Made by a program: the position numbers and the translations under genes. From contig JAJPKO010000055.1 of assembly GCA_021323655.1 (NCBI GenBank), forward strand, positions 1-64,000: a DNA stretch of 64,000 bases, read 5' to 3'. The stretch's first letter is position 1. Each line of letters starts with the position of its first letter. Positions 33,950-41,841 of the stretch are shown piece by piece. This stretch comes from Acidobacteriaceae bacterium. Lineage in GTDB: Bacteria > Acidobacteriota > Terriglobia > Terriglobales > Acidobacteriaceae. The notes under the pieces were generated by a model. It saw only the letters and a program-made list of their open reading frames with translations. It did not search any database and was not told where the DNA came from.

Positions 33950-34141
33950 GCAATGTAAGAGTTCCCGGATTCGATTTCTGTTAGAGGGTGTTGTTGACTT
34001 CCGGCCGGTAGGCGGAAGAGGTTGGTGAGCATGACTGAGTCGAAGGCTCGGAAATGAAATGCGGCCATGGTCTTTGCCAGCCGTCCAAAGTCTCTGACCG
34101 GTCGGTGGAAGCGCGCGGTCCTGGCGAAGCTGCACTCGACG

Positions 34142-34208
34142 TTGGCGAGATTCACTTGCCCCTGTATCGAATACAGAGGCAAGGCTGGAACGTCGACTCT
34201 CGACATCG
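34142..34208 (+). repeat. 67-bp direct repeat, right copy
   Basis: Matches 30195-30261 at 62 of 67 positions. Here the inner inverted repeat is near perfect (CTTGCC-c-CTGTAT-cga-ATACAG-a-GGCAAG). On the minus strand the surrounding ORF (VNLANVECSFARTARFHRPVRDF ...) looks like the tail of a mobile-element protein, but I cannot name the family. Confidence 0.75.
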
Positions 34209-34222
34209 AACTCTTGTCGCCA

Positions 34223-34810
34223 CTACAGCGGGATACTCATTGTCTTTGCGATCTTTGTGTGCTCGGAGCGCCACTCGCCAAGGTCCTTGGTGATAGCATT
34301 CACATCCCATCGGAGCTTGGGCGATCCTGGCCCTGGTTTGGCATCCATCAAGATCTGGCTCATGAGCAGAGAACTGGAATTCAGGTCAGCTTCCAGATGG
34401 TTGAGCTTTCTAAGCTGCCGGTCCAAACCATTTTTTTGGGCTTCGTTCAGCTCCCCCCAAAATGCCTGATGTGCGGCGGTCATGGCGCTAAGCGCCGACT
34501 CGAACTTCTCTTGCTGTTCCGTAAGCTTCCGAAGGTCTTGCGGATCATAGCTTGCACGTCCTCGGCTCCAGGGGCTCCCGGTGCGCTTCATCTGTTCGAT
34601 TGCTGCGCTAACTCGCTGTGTGGCATCCATGCACTCGGCGAATGCAGTGCGTTGCTTGTCCGTGGCCATCATGAGGAATGTTCGTGCGGATTCGTCGCTT
34701 GACCCAACCGGGGCCGAGTGGCCCATGCCGGGCATCCCTTCATGTTGTGCGTGCACCAATGCCGGAATGGCCAGCATGACAGCTGCGAGTAGCCTCATTG
34801 TCAATTTCAT
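34223..34810 (-). CDS. Secreted His/Met-rich helical protein, paralogue of 28805
   Basis: 195 residues from the ATG at 34810, nine bases after GGAG. Signal peptide MRLLAAVMLAIPALVHA, then a metal-ligand-rich mature N-terminus (QHEGMPGMGHSAPVGSSD). A helical core follows: RTAFAECMDATQRVSAAIEQM, GSPWSRGRASYDPQDL, LNEAQKNGLDRQLRKLNHLE, and a conserved end LRWDVNAI ... WRSEHTKIAKTM. It closely parallels 28805. Periplasmic copper/silver buffering or chaperone function is suggested by composition and context only. Confidence 0.65.
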   Translation of the reverse strand: MKLTMRLLAAVMLAIPALVHAQHEGMPGMGHSAPVGSSDESARTFLMMATDKQRTAFAECMDATQRVSAAIEQMKRTGSPWSRGRASYDPQDLRKLTEQQEKFESALSAMTAAHQAFWGELNEAQKNGLDRQLRKLNHLEADLNSSSLLMSQILMDAKPGPGSPKLRWDVNAITKDLGEWRSEHTKIAKTMSIPL

Positions 34811-34882
34811 CGAAAGAATCTCCATGCGTGTTTATTCAGGATCACTTCAGCTCGGGAACTCCCAATCTCCCCCCATAATGCG

Positions 34883-35335
34883 TCAAACCGCATTCGCGAC
34901 CCCGTTTTGCGGTACCAGTTCCGAAAACACATTACGAATTCTGTGCGTCTGATCCCGGGCCAGCGTCTGCGCGCCCAGAGATGCGGTTACCTTGACCACG
35001 CCAGCGGGGTTGTCCGCAAGAATGAAAGTTGCGTCCTTCCCTTCAGCAATGCAGATCTTGAAAGGGACGAGTAGCCCGCCGTCGTGACCGCTTAACAGAG
35101 CCGGACATGCATCCGATGGGCTCCACACCAGCAAGACGGTGTAATGCTTCCAGTTCATCCCGAGCTGTGCCCAAGGCAGCCCGGCTCTGCGCTCCATTTC
35201 GCGAAGGAGCGGGAATTCAAAAAGGACTTCAAGCCCGTGACGCGCCAGGGCCGCACGCAAATGCTGAATTGTTTCCCGGTAGCTGGCCGTCGTTCGCATC
35301 GAAATGGAGAATCCGTGTGCCATCGTGCTGATCAT
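34883..35335 (-). CDS. DUF302-domain protein
   Basis: 150 residues (GAGGATCG upstream). DUF302 signature: HGFSISMRTTASYRETIQHL with RAALARHGLEVLFEF, then LGMNWKHYTVLLVWSPSDACPALL and DGGLLVPFKICIAEG. It is cytosolic, with no signal peptide. A paralogue at 43083 has its own sigma-54 promoter. DUF302 proteins are common in stress and metal islands but have no established activity. It precedes 34223 by 72 bases on the same strand. Confidence 0.75.
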   Translation of the reverse strand: MISTMAHGFSISMRTTASYRETIQHLRAALARHGLEVLFEFPLLREMERRAGLPWAQLGMNWKHYTVLLVWSPSDACPALLSGHDGGLLVPFKICIAEGKDATFILADNPAGVVKVTASLGAQTLARDQTHRIRNVFSELVPQNGVANAV

Positions 35336-35489
35336 CGATCCTCAAAAACACTCGCGTTTGCCTAATGGGCCAGCGCAACCTGGTCTATCGGGCCACCAAC
35401 TGTCTTGTCCCTGTTCAGAGTTATTGCGTCGTGCCAACCACTTGGGCTCAGTCAACATGCAGATGCCGGTTATTTTCGCGTCCAAACCA

Positions 35490-35774
35490 TCAGCGGGATT
35501 GGGCTTTCAAACGGGCCTCTTCCTGAGGAGACGGACGTGCGTACTTGTCCCGATACCAGTTTTCAAACCGGGTGTTGGCTGGCGCTGTGACCTGACGGGG
35601 TGCTGCCTCGCGATAAGCTGTATTCGCCTGTTCCGCCTTGATCCTTGCTTCTTCAGTCGGAGATGGGCGGCCGTATCCCTCGAACCAAGGATTGCTGGTC
35701 TGTGCAACCAGGACCGTGTTGGCGCTCATCGCCAGAATGCTGGTAAAAAGAATGCCGTTAAGAGTGAATTTCAT
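35490..35774 (-). CDS. Small secreted protein, paralogue of 29451
   Basis: 94 residues; GGGAGACC before the ATG. Signal peptide LNGILFTSILAMSANTVLVAQ. Two internal repeats are visible: WFEGYGRPSPTEEARIKAE and WYRDKYARPSPQEEARLKA, so the protein is essentially a duplicated W-Y/F-G/K-Y-x-RPSPxEEARxKA unit. The 29451 product retains one recognisable unit. It may be expressed from the 36417 promoter downstream of 35960 (185-base gap). Function unknown. Confidence 0.6.
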   Translation of the reverse strand: MKFTLNGILFTSILAMSANTVLVAQTSNPWFEGYGRPSPTEEARIKAEQANTAYREAAPRQVTAPANTRFENWYRDKYARPSPQEEARLKAQSR

Positions 35775-35959
35775 GATTGGTCTCCCATGAATAGTTGTCT
35801 ACTCATCGGTTGGTTTGGCCTGTTTTCAGGAGGCCAGAACGAGGTTGGGGCAGTTCTCGAACACCCAGTTGTTTTTGAGGGTGTGGTAGATGACTCCCAG
35901 GAATTTGCGCGCCAGTGCGATGTTTCAGATCCTGGCCCAGCAAGTGAACGATTCTGGCA

Positions 35960-36361
35960 TTACACGCCGGTCGGAGCCAATTTCTCGGGCGCCTCTTTAG
36001 CCATCCGCTCGTGCAGTGTTGCAAGTCCCTGTGACTTGACGGCCATGTCCTTGAAATACTGAGAGTAAGACTCGCAATGATCAATGAAAACTGCTCGGGA
36101 TTTGCCGCCTCTGCTCGGGTTCGCGTTGTACGCCGCAAGCATCTGCTCGTGTTCTTTCGATTGAGTCAGATAATCCTGTGCCTTGGCCCTGTAATACTGG
36201 GCGATGCGCCGGTGTTCCGCTGGCGTTGATGCAATGGCGATCAAGGTGTTGAGTTGATGCTTGCTGAGATGCTCGGGCTTGGTAGGCGCTTGTCCAAGGG
36301 CAGCAACAGTCATGATAAGGGCGAGTGAAAGGACGGAAAAAATGCTAACGGTGCGTTTCAT
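35960..36361 (-). CDS. TPAEHRR-family secreted helical protein, paralogue of 26421
   Basis: 133 residues (GGAGATTCCT before the ATG). Signal peptide SIFSVLSLALIMTVAALGQ, the signature ASTPAEHRRIAQYYRAKAQDYL, QSKEHEQMLAAYN, one Cys in DHCESYSQYFKDMAVK, and a final HERMAKEAPEK helix. Nearly collinear with 26421. Sigma-54 promoter 40 bases upstream, enhancer 106 bp beyond that. Periplasmic; function unknown. Confidence 0.7.
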   Translation of the reverse strand: MKRTVSIFSVLSLALIMTVAALGQAPTKPEHLSKHQLNTLIAIASTPAEHRRIAQYYRAKAQDYLTQSKEHEQMLAAYNANPSRGGKSRAVFIDHCESYSQYFKDMAVKSQGLATLHERMAKEAPEKLAPTGV

Positions 36362-36400
36362 AGGAATCTCCTTACTTCAAATTGACTTCGCCCTTCTTCA

Positions 36401-36417
36401 GTGCACTCATCGTGCCA
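36401..36417 (-). promoter_or_regulatory. Sigma-54 promoter for 35960
   Basis: Minus-strand TGGCACGATGAGTGCAC: perfect -24 TGGCACG, GG-N10-GC and GTGCA. Predicted leader of about 30 bases. Confidence 0.85.
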
Positions 36418-36522
36418 AATCTTGGTTGGGTTCGGTTTAAGAGGTAAGTTCGTAAGTGGCTCATATCAAGGGGCATACATAGCGCGACGAAAGGGGCGGA
36501 GGTTTTCAAGATTGCCGCTCGT

Positions 36523-36559
36523 TGCCTTAATTCAGGCAGCAGTGGCCGGAAAGGGCCAA
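36523..36559. promoter_or_regulatory. Tandem enhancer palindromes for the 36417 promoter
   Basis: TGCCTTAATTCAGGCA (36523-36538) with distal GGCCGGAAAGGGCCAA (36544-36559) 21 bp away. 106 bp from the strong site to the -24 box. Confidence 0.75.
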
Positions 36560-36669
36560 AGACGTGAGAGAGACTGCGACTGTCTACGCATATCAGTCTG
36601 CCCGATCATGGTTGGAAGGAATGTTTTTCCAGCAGGTTCAGGGAAAAGGGAGAAGAACCCAATTCCGAA

Positions 36670-37034
36670 TTACCGGGGGACAGTAGATTGGATGGGCATG
36701 AGGTTCAGCCGGCCGGCGTGATCGGGAAGTTCCAGATCGAGCGAAATCACCTGCCAGCTTCGGTCCAGCCGGACCGCGTCCGCAAAGAGTCTTCCCTTGC
36801 CGCGAGGTCCGTAGACTGCGAGGGATACACTTGCCTCGCCTTTCGAACCGTGGGTTTCAACTTGGCCGAAGGCAAGATGGCTGCGACGAGTGGTTCCTCA
36901 AGTGTGCGGGTGGCGATGGCGCAGGCCTGGGCCTGAATGAAGGCCCACTTTGCGGGATCGGAGTTGGCCGTCCGAAGGAAAGCCAAAGTGAATCCGGCAA
37001 TGCACGCGGCAAGTCAGAGCAGGATGACGGGCAT
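36670..37034 (-). pseudogene. Broken membrane-anchored protein (Coa1-like) with stop and frameshift
   Basis: From an ATG at 37034 the minus strand reads MPVILL, an in-frame TGA, then LAACIAGFTLAFLRT and AKWAFIQAQACAIATRTLEE. Sense then shifts frame to QVETHGSKGEASVSLAVYGPRG, LFADAVRLDRSWQVISLDLEL and QSTVPR ending at TAA. A membrane helix followed by this beta-strand layout resembles the cytochrome-oxidase-assembly (Coa1/TIM21-like) proteins of soil bacteria. The lesions make it a relic; family is tentative. Confidence 0.5.
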
Positions 37035-37119
37035 GCGATTTCGGCGAAGCAGGGCAAGTTGACCGCGGTGAAACTTCAGTGCAGCAGGAAGCAGTGCCGT
37101 GGCGGGATGTTCGATCTCC

Positions 37120-37353
37120 CTACCTTCCTGCCCACCACAAGACGGCGCCCGCAATTAGCAAAATCCAAAACACCGTGCTGACAAGGAGCCTTGGTAGATC
37201 GCCGGGAGCATCCGTGGACACGTCGCGGTCCTCAGCCCCTTCGCGGCTCTTCGGTGCTATATCGGCTATGTCACCGCAGTAATGACGACCGGGCCGGTCA
37301 TAGCCCCAATTTTCGCCCCAGGCGGGCTGGTCTCCGGCGAGTGTTCCCATCAT
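37120..37353 (-). CDS. Small tail-anchored membrane protein, relative of 41842
   Basis: 77 residues after AAGGAGG. A short soluble part (ENWGYDRPGRHYCGDIADIAPK) leads to a single C-terminal helix (LLVSTVFWILLIAGAVLWWAGR). The 41842 product shares RGWGYDRSGRWHRGIAEVVP and a terminal FWLPIGATLFLWW, so these two define a small family. Orientation and role unknown. Confidence 0.6.
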   Translation of the reverse strand: MMGTLAGDQPAWGENWGYDRPGRHYCGDIADIAPKSREGAEDRDVSTDAPGDLPRLLVSTVFWILLIAGAVLWWAGR

Positions 37354-37431
37354 GTCCTCCTTCCCGTTGCGAGTGATTACTCAACCTCGCCGCATCTCAC
37401 GTCTGACTGTGGCCCGCCCAGGGCAAGCGTC

Positions 37432-38094
37432 CTACCTCGCTTCAGGCGGGGGTAATAGGACAGAACTGGACGGCGGCAACTCCGGGATCGATTCGTCGTC
37501 TTGGGTCATCATCTGAGAGATCGCGCCCTCATGATCCTTGATGACTTCGGAGAATTCGTTCAAGGCATCGCGGTGCGCATCGAGCGCGTCCTGGATTTTG
37601 TTCGGTCCGCCTTCAATGCTGTGATTGTCCTCCGTGATGTACCTATCAAGCGTGTCGGAAAGATCGAACAGGAGCCTCTTCATGCGCTGCTGGTGCTCGG
37701 CCATGGCATTTTGCTTCACCTCGGGACCGCACCAGTGCTCGTAATCCGTGCTGAATGATTGACTGCACCAGCGCTCATAATCGGCCGCGAACTGCTTATG
37801 CTGGCTCGTGATGACGCGTAACGCCGCGAGATCTCCCTTGTAGGTTTTGACCGCGGCTTTATCATGGACAGCACCATTGCCGTCTTTGGAACTAACCACT
37901 GCCTGAAAGTCCGCCTGAAGTCTGGCGAGGACAATATCCATCGCCCGCTGATGGCTCATCATCTCCGTTCCGATAGCCGGTCGCTCCTGCTGTCCGGCGC
38001 CGGGTTGCGGTGTCGCCTGCGCCCGCCCTACGGAGAGAAGAACTATCGCCAAGGACGTTGAAATTACTGCCGAGAAAAACGACTTGTATTTCAT
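37432..38094 (-). CDS. Secreted alpha-helical hypothetical protein
   Basis: 220 residues from the ATG at 38094; GGAGGAATTGCAA precedes it, and the track start is a TTG two codons earlier. Signal peptide FFSAVISTSLAIVLLSVGRAQA. The mature protein is mostly helical with His/Met/Trp (MMSHQRAMDIVLARLQADFQ, YERWCSQSF, YEHWCGPEVKQN, EHQQRMKRLLFDLSDTLDRYI) and a Pro/Ser-rich end. Two Cys lie in a repeated YExWC unit. No family recognised and no sigma-54 site upstream. Confidence 0.6.
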   Translation of the reverse strand: MKYKSFFSAVISTSLAIVLLSVGRAQATPQPGAGQQERPAIGTEMMSHQRAMDIVLARLQADFQAVVSSKDGNGAVHDKAAVKTYKGDLAALRVITSQHKQFAADYERWCSQSFSTDYEHWCGPEVKQNAMAEHQQRMKRLLFDLSDTLDRYITEDNHSIEGGPNKIQDALDAHRDALNEFSEVIKDHEGAISQMMTQDDESIPELPPSSSVLLPPPEAR

Positions 38095-38297
38095 TTGCAA
38101 TTCCTCCCTCTGTGGAGTGATTCCAGTGCGTCGGGATCCGGTCTTCGGTGACGCGATGGGCGCAATAGTCGGTTGGGGCCCCGGTCGTCCTCCCTTCCTC
38201 CAGATCCCGAACTTTGATGAGACAGGCCGGCTCGTTCAATGAGTCATGCGAACCACGTTCAAGTTTCGACGGAACGGACTGTCTCAATCTGCTGTTG

Positions 38298-38567
38298 TCA
38301 ATATCCTCCCCGTCTCGACTCCGCAAGTCGGTGGCGAGAATGCTCGATCTTGGCCTGTACCCGCTGCACTGTGAAGTGCTTGTTGTTCACAGCCAGGGGT
38401 AGCGTCGTACCCGTCATCGGATCGTTGAACAGAACAAGATTCGGGTTTCCGGTCCGGGGCACTCCACGTTGAACGCCCACAAACTGCCCGCCTGGCTTGC
38501 AAATGGCCGCCTTCGCCAACTGCAGAATCAGCATCGTTGTTTCCCGGTAGCTGTGGAGATTGGGCAT
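38298..38567 (-). CDS. Small hypothetical protein under sigma-54 control
   Basis: 89 residues if started at the ATG at 38567, selected because the predicted sigma-54 transcript begins near 38583; the track start at 38651 lies upstream of it. Reads MPNLHSYRETTMLILQLAKA, then FVGVQRGVPRTGNPNLVLFN and LAVNNKHFTVQRVQAKIEHSRH. Cytosolic, with one Cys; no family recognised. It is transcribed divergently from the sensor kinase gene. Confidence 0.55.
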   Translation of the reverse strand: MPNLHSYRETTMLILQLAKAAICKPGGQFVGVQRGVPRTGNPNLVLFNDPMTGTTLPLAVNNKHFTVQRVQAKIEHSRHRLAESRRGGY

Positions 38568-38592
38568 TGGTTCTGTTCCTGCCGGTACAGAC

Positions 38593-38608
38593 TGCACGTC
38601 CTGTGCCA
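38593..38608 (-). promoter_or_regulatory. Sigma-54 promoter for 38298
   Basis: Minus-strand TGGCACAGGACGTGCA: GG-N10-GC with TGGCAC and GTGCA boxes. 84 bp from the strong palindrome. Confidence 0.8.
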
Positions 38609-38691
38609 AAGGGTTGCGGTAGGATTTGGGTTGATAAGGCTTGAAAATCAATGAGTCAGCTCATTCTTCAGCAGCCGAAGATCGTTTGCAC

Positions 38692-38729
38692 TGCCGCAAA
38701 TCCGCCATTCCTCTGGCGCATTTGGAGCA
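38692..38729. promoter_or_regulatory. Tandem enhancer palindromes for the 38608 promoter
   Basis: TGCCGCAAATCCGCCA (38692-38707, one mismatch) and distal TGGCGCATTTGGAGCA (38714-38729), 22 bp centre to centre. This lies in the spacer shared with the kinase gene, so it could also autoregulate the two-component pair. Confidence 0.7.
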
Positions 38730-38845
38730 AACAGCAGTGGCTGTAGGGGGACCACTATCGCGAGGTGCGGGAATCGGCAGGAATCTGCTTCTACCGCTCT
38801 CGAGGTCCTGAATGGCATCCCGCGTGCAGTGCTAAAATCGCGCTC

Positions 38846-39955
38846 GTGAGGACATCGGCAAAAGACTGGCAGCGCGCGGCAATTCTGGCAGCGGCAATCG
38901 CGGCCGTGGCGTTGCTGCACTACCACACACCGGTAAGCCACGTATGGATCCACCCACTGTTACAGCGGGCATATTACATTCCGGTTTTGCTTGCAGCCTT
39001 ATGGTTTGGCTGGAAGGGTGGCTTAGCAGCGGCAACTCTGGCGGGAGCCTCCTATATTCCGCACATTATGATGGCGTGGAATTTCGAGCCTCAATACAAA
39101 GCCGCCCAATACATTGAGATCGGAATGTTTTTTGCGATTGCGGCTCTCACCGGCGTGCTGGCAGATCACGAGCGCGCTCAGCGGCATAGGGTCGAGGAGA
39201 CTGCTCGCCGGCTGAGCGAGGTGTATACGCAATTGCAAAAGTCATTCGAGCAACTCCGTCGCGCAGACCGCATGTCCGCGTTAGGGGAGCTGTCGGCAGG
39301 ACTCGCACACGAGGTTAGGAACCCGCTCGGGTCCATCGAGGGCGCAGTCCAAATCTTGGGACGCCGCGATCTGGAAGAGAATACGCGTCAGGAATTCACG
39401 GAGATGGCCTCGCGAGAGGTCGTGCGGCTAAAGGGGCTGCTTACTCACTTCCTCGAATTCGCGCGGCCACAACAGCCGCGCGTCGTCGCGTCGGACATGG
39501 AGTTGTTGCTTCACTCGGTGGCAAAGCTGGCAAGTGAAACAGCAAAGATGGCACAGGTCGAGATCCTGGTTGAGTCAGAGTCAACTTTGCCCCAAGTACC
39601 GATTGACCCGGAACAGATCAGGCAAGTGCTCCTGAACCTTGTCATCAATGCGGTGCAGGCTATGCCGAATGCCGGCCAGATCCGATTGCGTGCAACTCAT
39701 GAGGGAGAGAATATTCGCATCGAGATTGAGGACCAAGGTGTTGGCATCCCTGCGGATGACGTGGAAAGGATCTTCGACCCGTTCTTTACGACTCGCGACA
39801 ACGGAACAGGACTTGGCCTTTCGATTGCTTACCAAATTGTGAGCCAGCACGGCGGGCATATCGCCGCAAAGAGGAACCCGGAACGCGGCATGACGTTCAC
39901 AGTGACACTGCCATTGGCGGCGAGCGCTGCTGAGCCGACTCTCGCAAGGAGCTAA
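38846..39955 (+). CDS. NtrB/ZraS-type membrane sensor histidine kinase
   Basis: 369 residues from a GTG at 38846; the longer GTG start at 38765 is possible. The N-terminus has three to four membrane helices (AAILAAAIAAVALLHY, YIPVLLAALWFGWKGGLAAATL, IEIGMFFAIAALTGVLA) with short loops. A coiled coil (RLSEVYTQLQKSFEQLRRADRM) then leads to HisKA with phospho-acceptor His in LAHEVRNPLGS (about residue 156), and HATPase_c motifs NLVINAVQAMP, DQGVGIPAD and GTGLGLSIAY. It senses a signal in or at the membrane and phosphorylates the adjacent NtrC-type regulator. The ligand is unknown. Confidence 0.88.
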   Translation: MRTSAKDWQRAAILAAAIAAVALLHYHTPVSHVWIHPLLQRAYYIPVLLAALWFGWKGGLAAATLAGASYIPHIMMAWNFEPQYKAAQYIEIGMFFAIAALTGVLADHERAQRHRVEETARRLSEVYTQLQKSFEQLRRADRMSALGELSAGLAHEVRNPLGSIEGAVQILGRRDLEENTRQEFTEMASREVVRLKGLLTHFLEFARPQQPRVVASDMELLLHSVAKLASETAKMAQVEILVESESTLPQVPIDPEQIRQVLLNLVINAVQAMPNAGQIRLRATHEGENIRIEIEDQGVGIPADDVERIFDPFFTTRDNGTGLGLSIAYQIVSQHGGHIAAKRNPERGMTFTVTLPLAASAAEPTLARS

Positions 39956-41368
39956 ATGGCGAACGAATTGATTCTCGTGGTCGACGATGACGCCAGCCAG
40001 CGGCGGCTGGTTGAGTTCTGGCTGAAGGAAGCGGGGTACACCGTCGTCACGGCACCGGATGGCCGGGCCGGTCTCCTGACGTTTACGGAAAAAAACCCCG
40101 CACTCGTGATTGCTGACATCCGCATGCCTGGGCTCAGCGGCCTCGATTTGCTTGGCCGCATCAAGGCCCTGAACGCGGATACGCCCGTCATTCTGATCAC
40201 CGCCTTCGGCACCGTCGGTGATGCCGTGGATGCAATGAAACTGGGTGCGGCCGACTACGTCCTCAAACCGCTCAATGCGGACGAACTCAAAGTCAACGTT
40301 CAGCGCGCCCTGGAACACCGGCAGTTGGTGGACGAGAACCGCTATCTTCGCGATTTCAGCGATACGGCGTTCCGGTTTGAAAACCTGGTGGCCGGCTCAA
40401 AAAGGATGCGCGACGTCTTCAATCTCGCGGCACATGTCGCGCGCCGCGATTCCACGGTTCTCGTTACCGGAGAATCCGGCACAGGCAAGGAACTGATCGC
40501 GAAGGCCATTCACCAGAACAGCCTTCGTGTTTCGAAGCCGTTCATCACGGTGAACTGCGGGGCCATTCCCGAGAGCTTGATTGAATCGGAGCTGTTCGGC
40601 CACCGCAAGGGATCGTTCACTGGCGCCGTCGCCGATCGCGTGGGTAAATTCGAAGCCGCAAACGAAGGCACGGTTTTTCTCGATGAGGTGGGAGAGCTTC
40701 CTATCAATCTTCAGGTGCGCCTGCTGCGCGTGATTCAAGAGCGCGAGATCGATAAGATTGGCTTTCCGAAGCCGATAGCCGTAAATGTGCGCATCATTGC
40801 GGCGACGAACCGGGACTTGCGCACGCAGATTGAGGACGGCCAATTCCGAGAGGACCTCTTTTATCGTTTGAGTGTGGTGACCGTGGAACTGCCGCCCTTA
40901 CGCGAGCGGCGGGATGATGTTCCCCTGCTGCTGACTCACTTTCTGAAGAAGCACTGTTCTCGGTATCAGCTGCCTTTACCATCGATCAGCGACGGCGCGC
41001 TGGAAATCTTGACTCGCTATGACTGGCCGGGAAACGTCCGGGAGTTGGAGAATGTCGTCGAGCATGCGGTTGTGCTTGGCGCTTCAGAAACGATCCGAAC
41101 CGAAGATTTGCCGGCCCACATGCGAAATGCAACATCCCGGATCAGCTCCATCAGCCTCAAGTTGCCCGACGAGGGGATCGACCTTGAGGGAGTGGAGAAG
41201 GAGATCCTGTTGCAGGCTCTTGAGAAGAACCAGTGGAATCAGACACGGACTGCGCGGTATCTGAACATCAGCAGGAAGACGCTTATTTATAGGATGGAGA
41301 AGTTCTCTCTCATACCGACGGCATCCTCCAAACCGCAGGTCGACGAAGAGGGTGAGCACGTCTCCTGA
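39956..41368 (+). CDS. NtrC-family sigma-54-dependent response regulator
   Basis: 470 residues, starting directly after the kinase stop. Receiver domain with acidic DDD, phospho-acceptor Asp in IADIRMPG (about residue 54) and conserved Thr/Lys. AAA+ domain: Walker A GESGTGKE, sigma-54 contact loop GSFTGA (about 219-224; the usual sequence is GAFTGA, so Ala is Ser here), and FLDEVGEL Walker B. C-terminal Fis-type HTH NQTRTARYLNISRKTLIYRMEKF. It activates sigma-54 promoters from upstream sites and is the best candidate to bind the TGCCnnAWWTnnGGCA palindromes. Confidence 0.92.
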   Translation: MANELILVVDDDASQRRLVEFWLKEAGYTVVTAPDGRAGLLTFTEKNPALVIADIRMPGLSGLDLLGRIKALNADTPVILITAFGTVGDAVDAMKLGAADYVLKPLNADELKVNVQRALEHRQLVDENRYLRDFSDTAFRFENLVAGSKRMRDVFNLAAHVARRDSTVLVTGESGTGKELIAKAIHQNSLRVSKPFITVNCGAIPESLIESELFGHRKGSFTGAVADRVGKFEAANEGTVFLDEVGELPINLQVRLLRVIQEREIDKIGFPKPIAVNVRIIAATNRDLRTQIEDGQFREDLFYRLSVVTVELPPLRERRDDVPLLLTHFLKKHCSRYQLPLPSISDGALEILTRYDWPGNVRELENVVEHAVVLGASETIRTEDLPAHMRNATSRISSISLKLPDEGIDLEGVEKEILLQALEKNQWNQTRTARYLNISRKTLIYRMEKFSLIPTASSKPQVDEEGEHVS

Positions 41369-41653
41369 AGGAGATCCCGAGTCGCTCGAAATTGTTCTCG
41401 CCGTCAATTACTGAATAGAAGAATTTTGCGCGCGTCTTTAGACGGAGGCCAAGAATGCCCTGTCCGAGCATACGGCGCCGCGAAGCCCCTATATGTCCAG
41501 CGCGTTGTTCTCAAGTGTGGCTGGAATGATCCCACCCGTACTGACGCTCGGGTAGCCAATCGAAGGCATTGAATCGAGCCCTGGTTCGCAGTTCACTTTA
41601 TCCAGACGCCACCCCGAGATCCCGAGACATCGCATCGGTCTGATGCGAACCCC

Positions 41654-41690
41654 TGGTTGAAATGCGCCAACCGGTGCCGGATTTGCGGCA
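41654..41690. promoter_or_regulatory. Tandem enhancer palindromes for the 41774 promoter
   Basis: TGCCGGATTTGCGGCA (41675-41690, identical to the proximal site at 24614) and distal TGGTTGAAATGCGCCA (41654-41669), 21 bp apart. 84 bp to the -24 box. The rest of the 380-base spacer after the regulator gene (41369-41751) shows no gene. Confidence 0.8.
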
Positions 41691-41773
41691 ATTCAAGCGG
41701 CTTCCAAGCTATCCGAGCGTGGCCTATCCTGACTTTTCGTAGGAAAGCGCCATGTGGAGAAGCGGTGGAGATA

Positions 41774-41789
41774 TGGCACGTTCCGTGCT
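41774..41789 (+). promoter_or_regulatory. Sigma-54 promoter inside the annotated 5-prime end of the 41752 ORF
   Basis: TGGCACGTTCCGTGCT: perfect TGGCACG, GG-N10-GC, GTGCT. It lies within the track ORF that begins at 41752, implying the true start is further downstream. Confidence 0.8.
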
Positions 41790-41841
41790 TATGGACATAG
41801 CGGGAAAAGTACAGATGCTCGCGCGCGAACGATCGATCGGG

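Noticed and set aside
34850-34914. Weak TGGGAG...GAGCT element and a poor palindrome upstream of the 34223 gene
   Set aside because: Both boxes deviate strongly and the enhancer-like site is only about 35 bp away, outside the 73-107 bp range of the others.
41671-41690. GG-N10-GC match at 41673 considered as a second sigma-54 promoter
   Set aside because: It lies inside the palindrome TGCCGGATTTGCGGCA, which is better explained as the enhancer for the perfect element at 41774.
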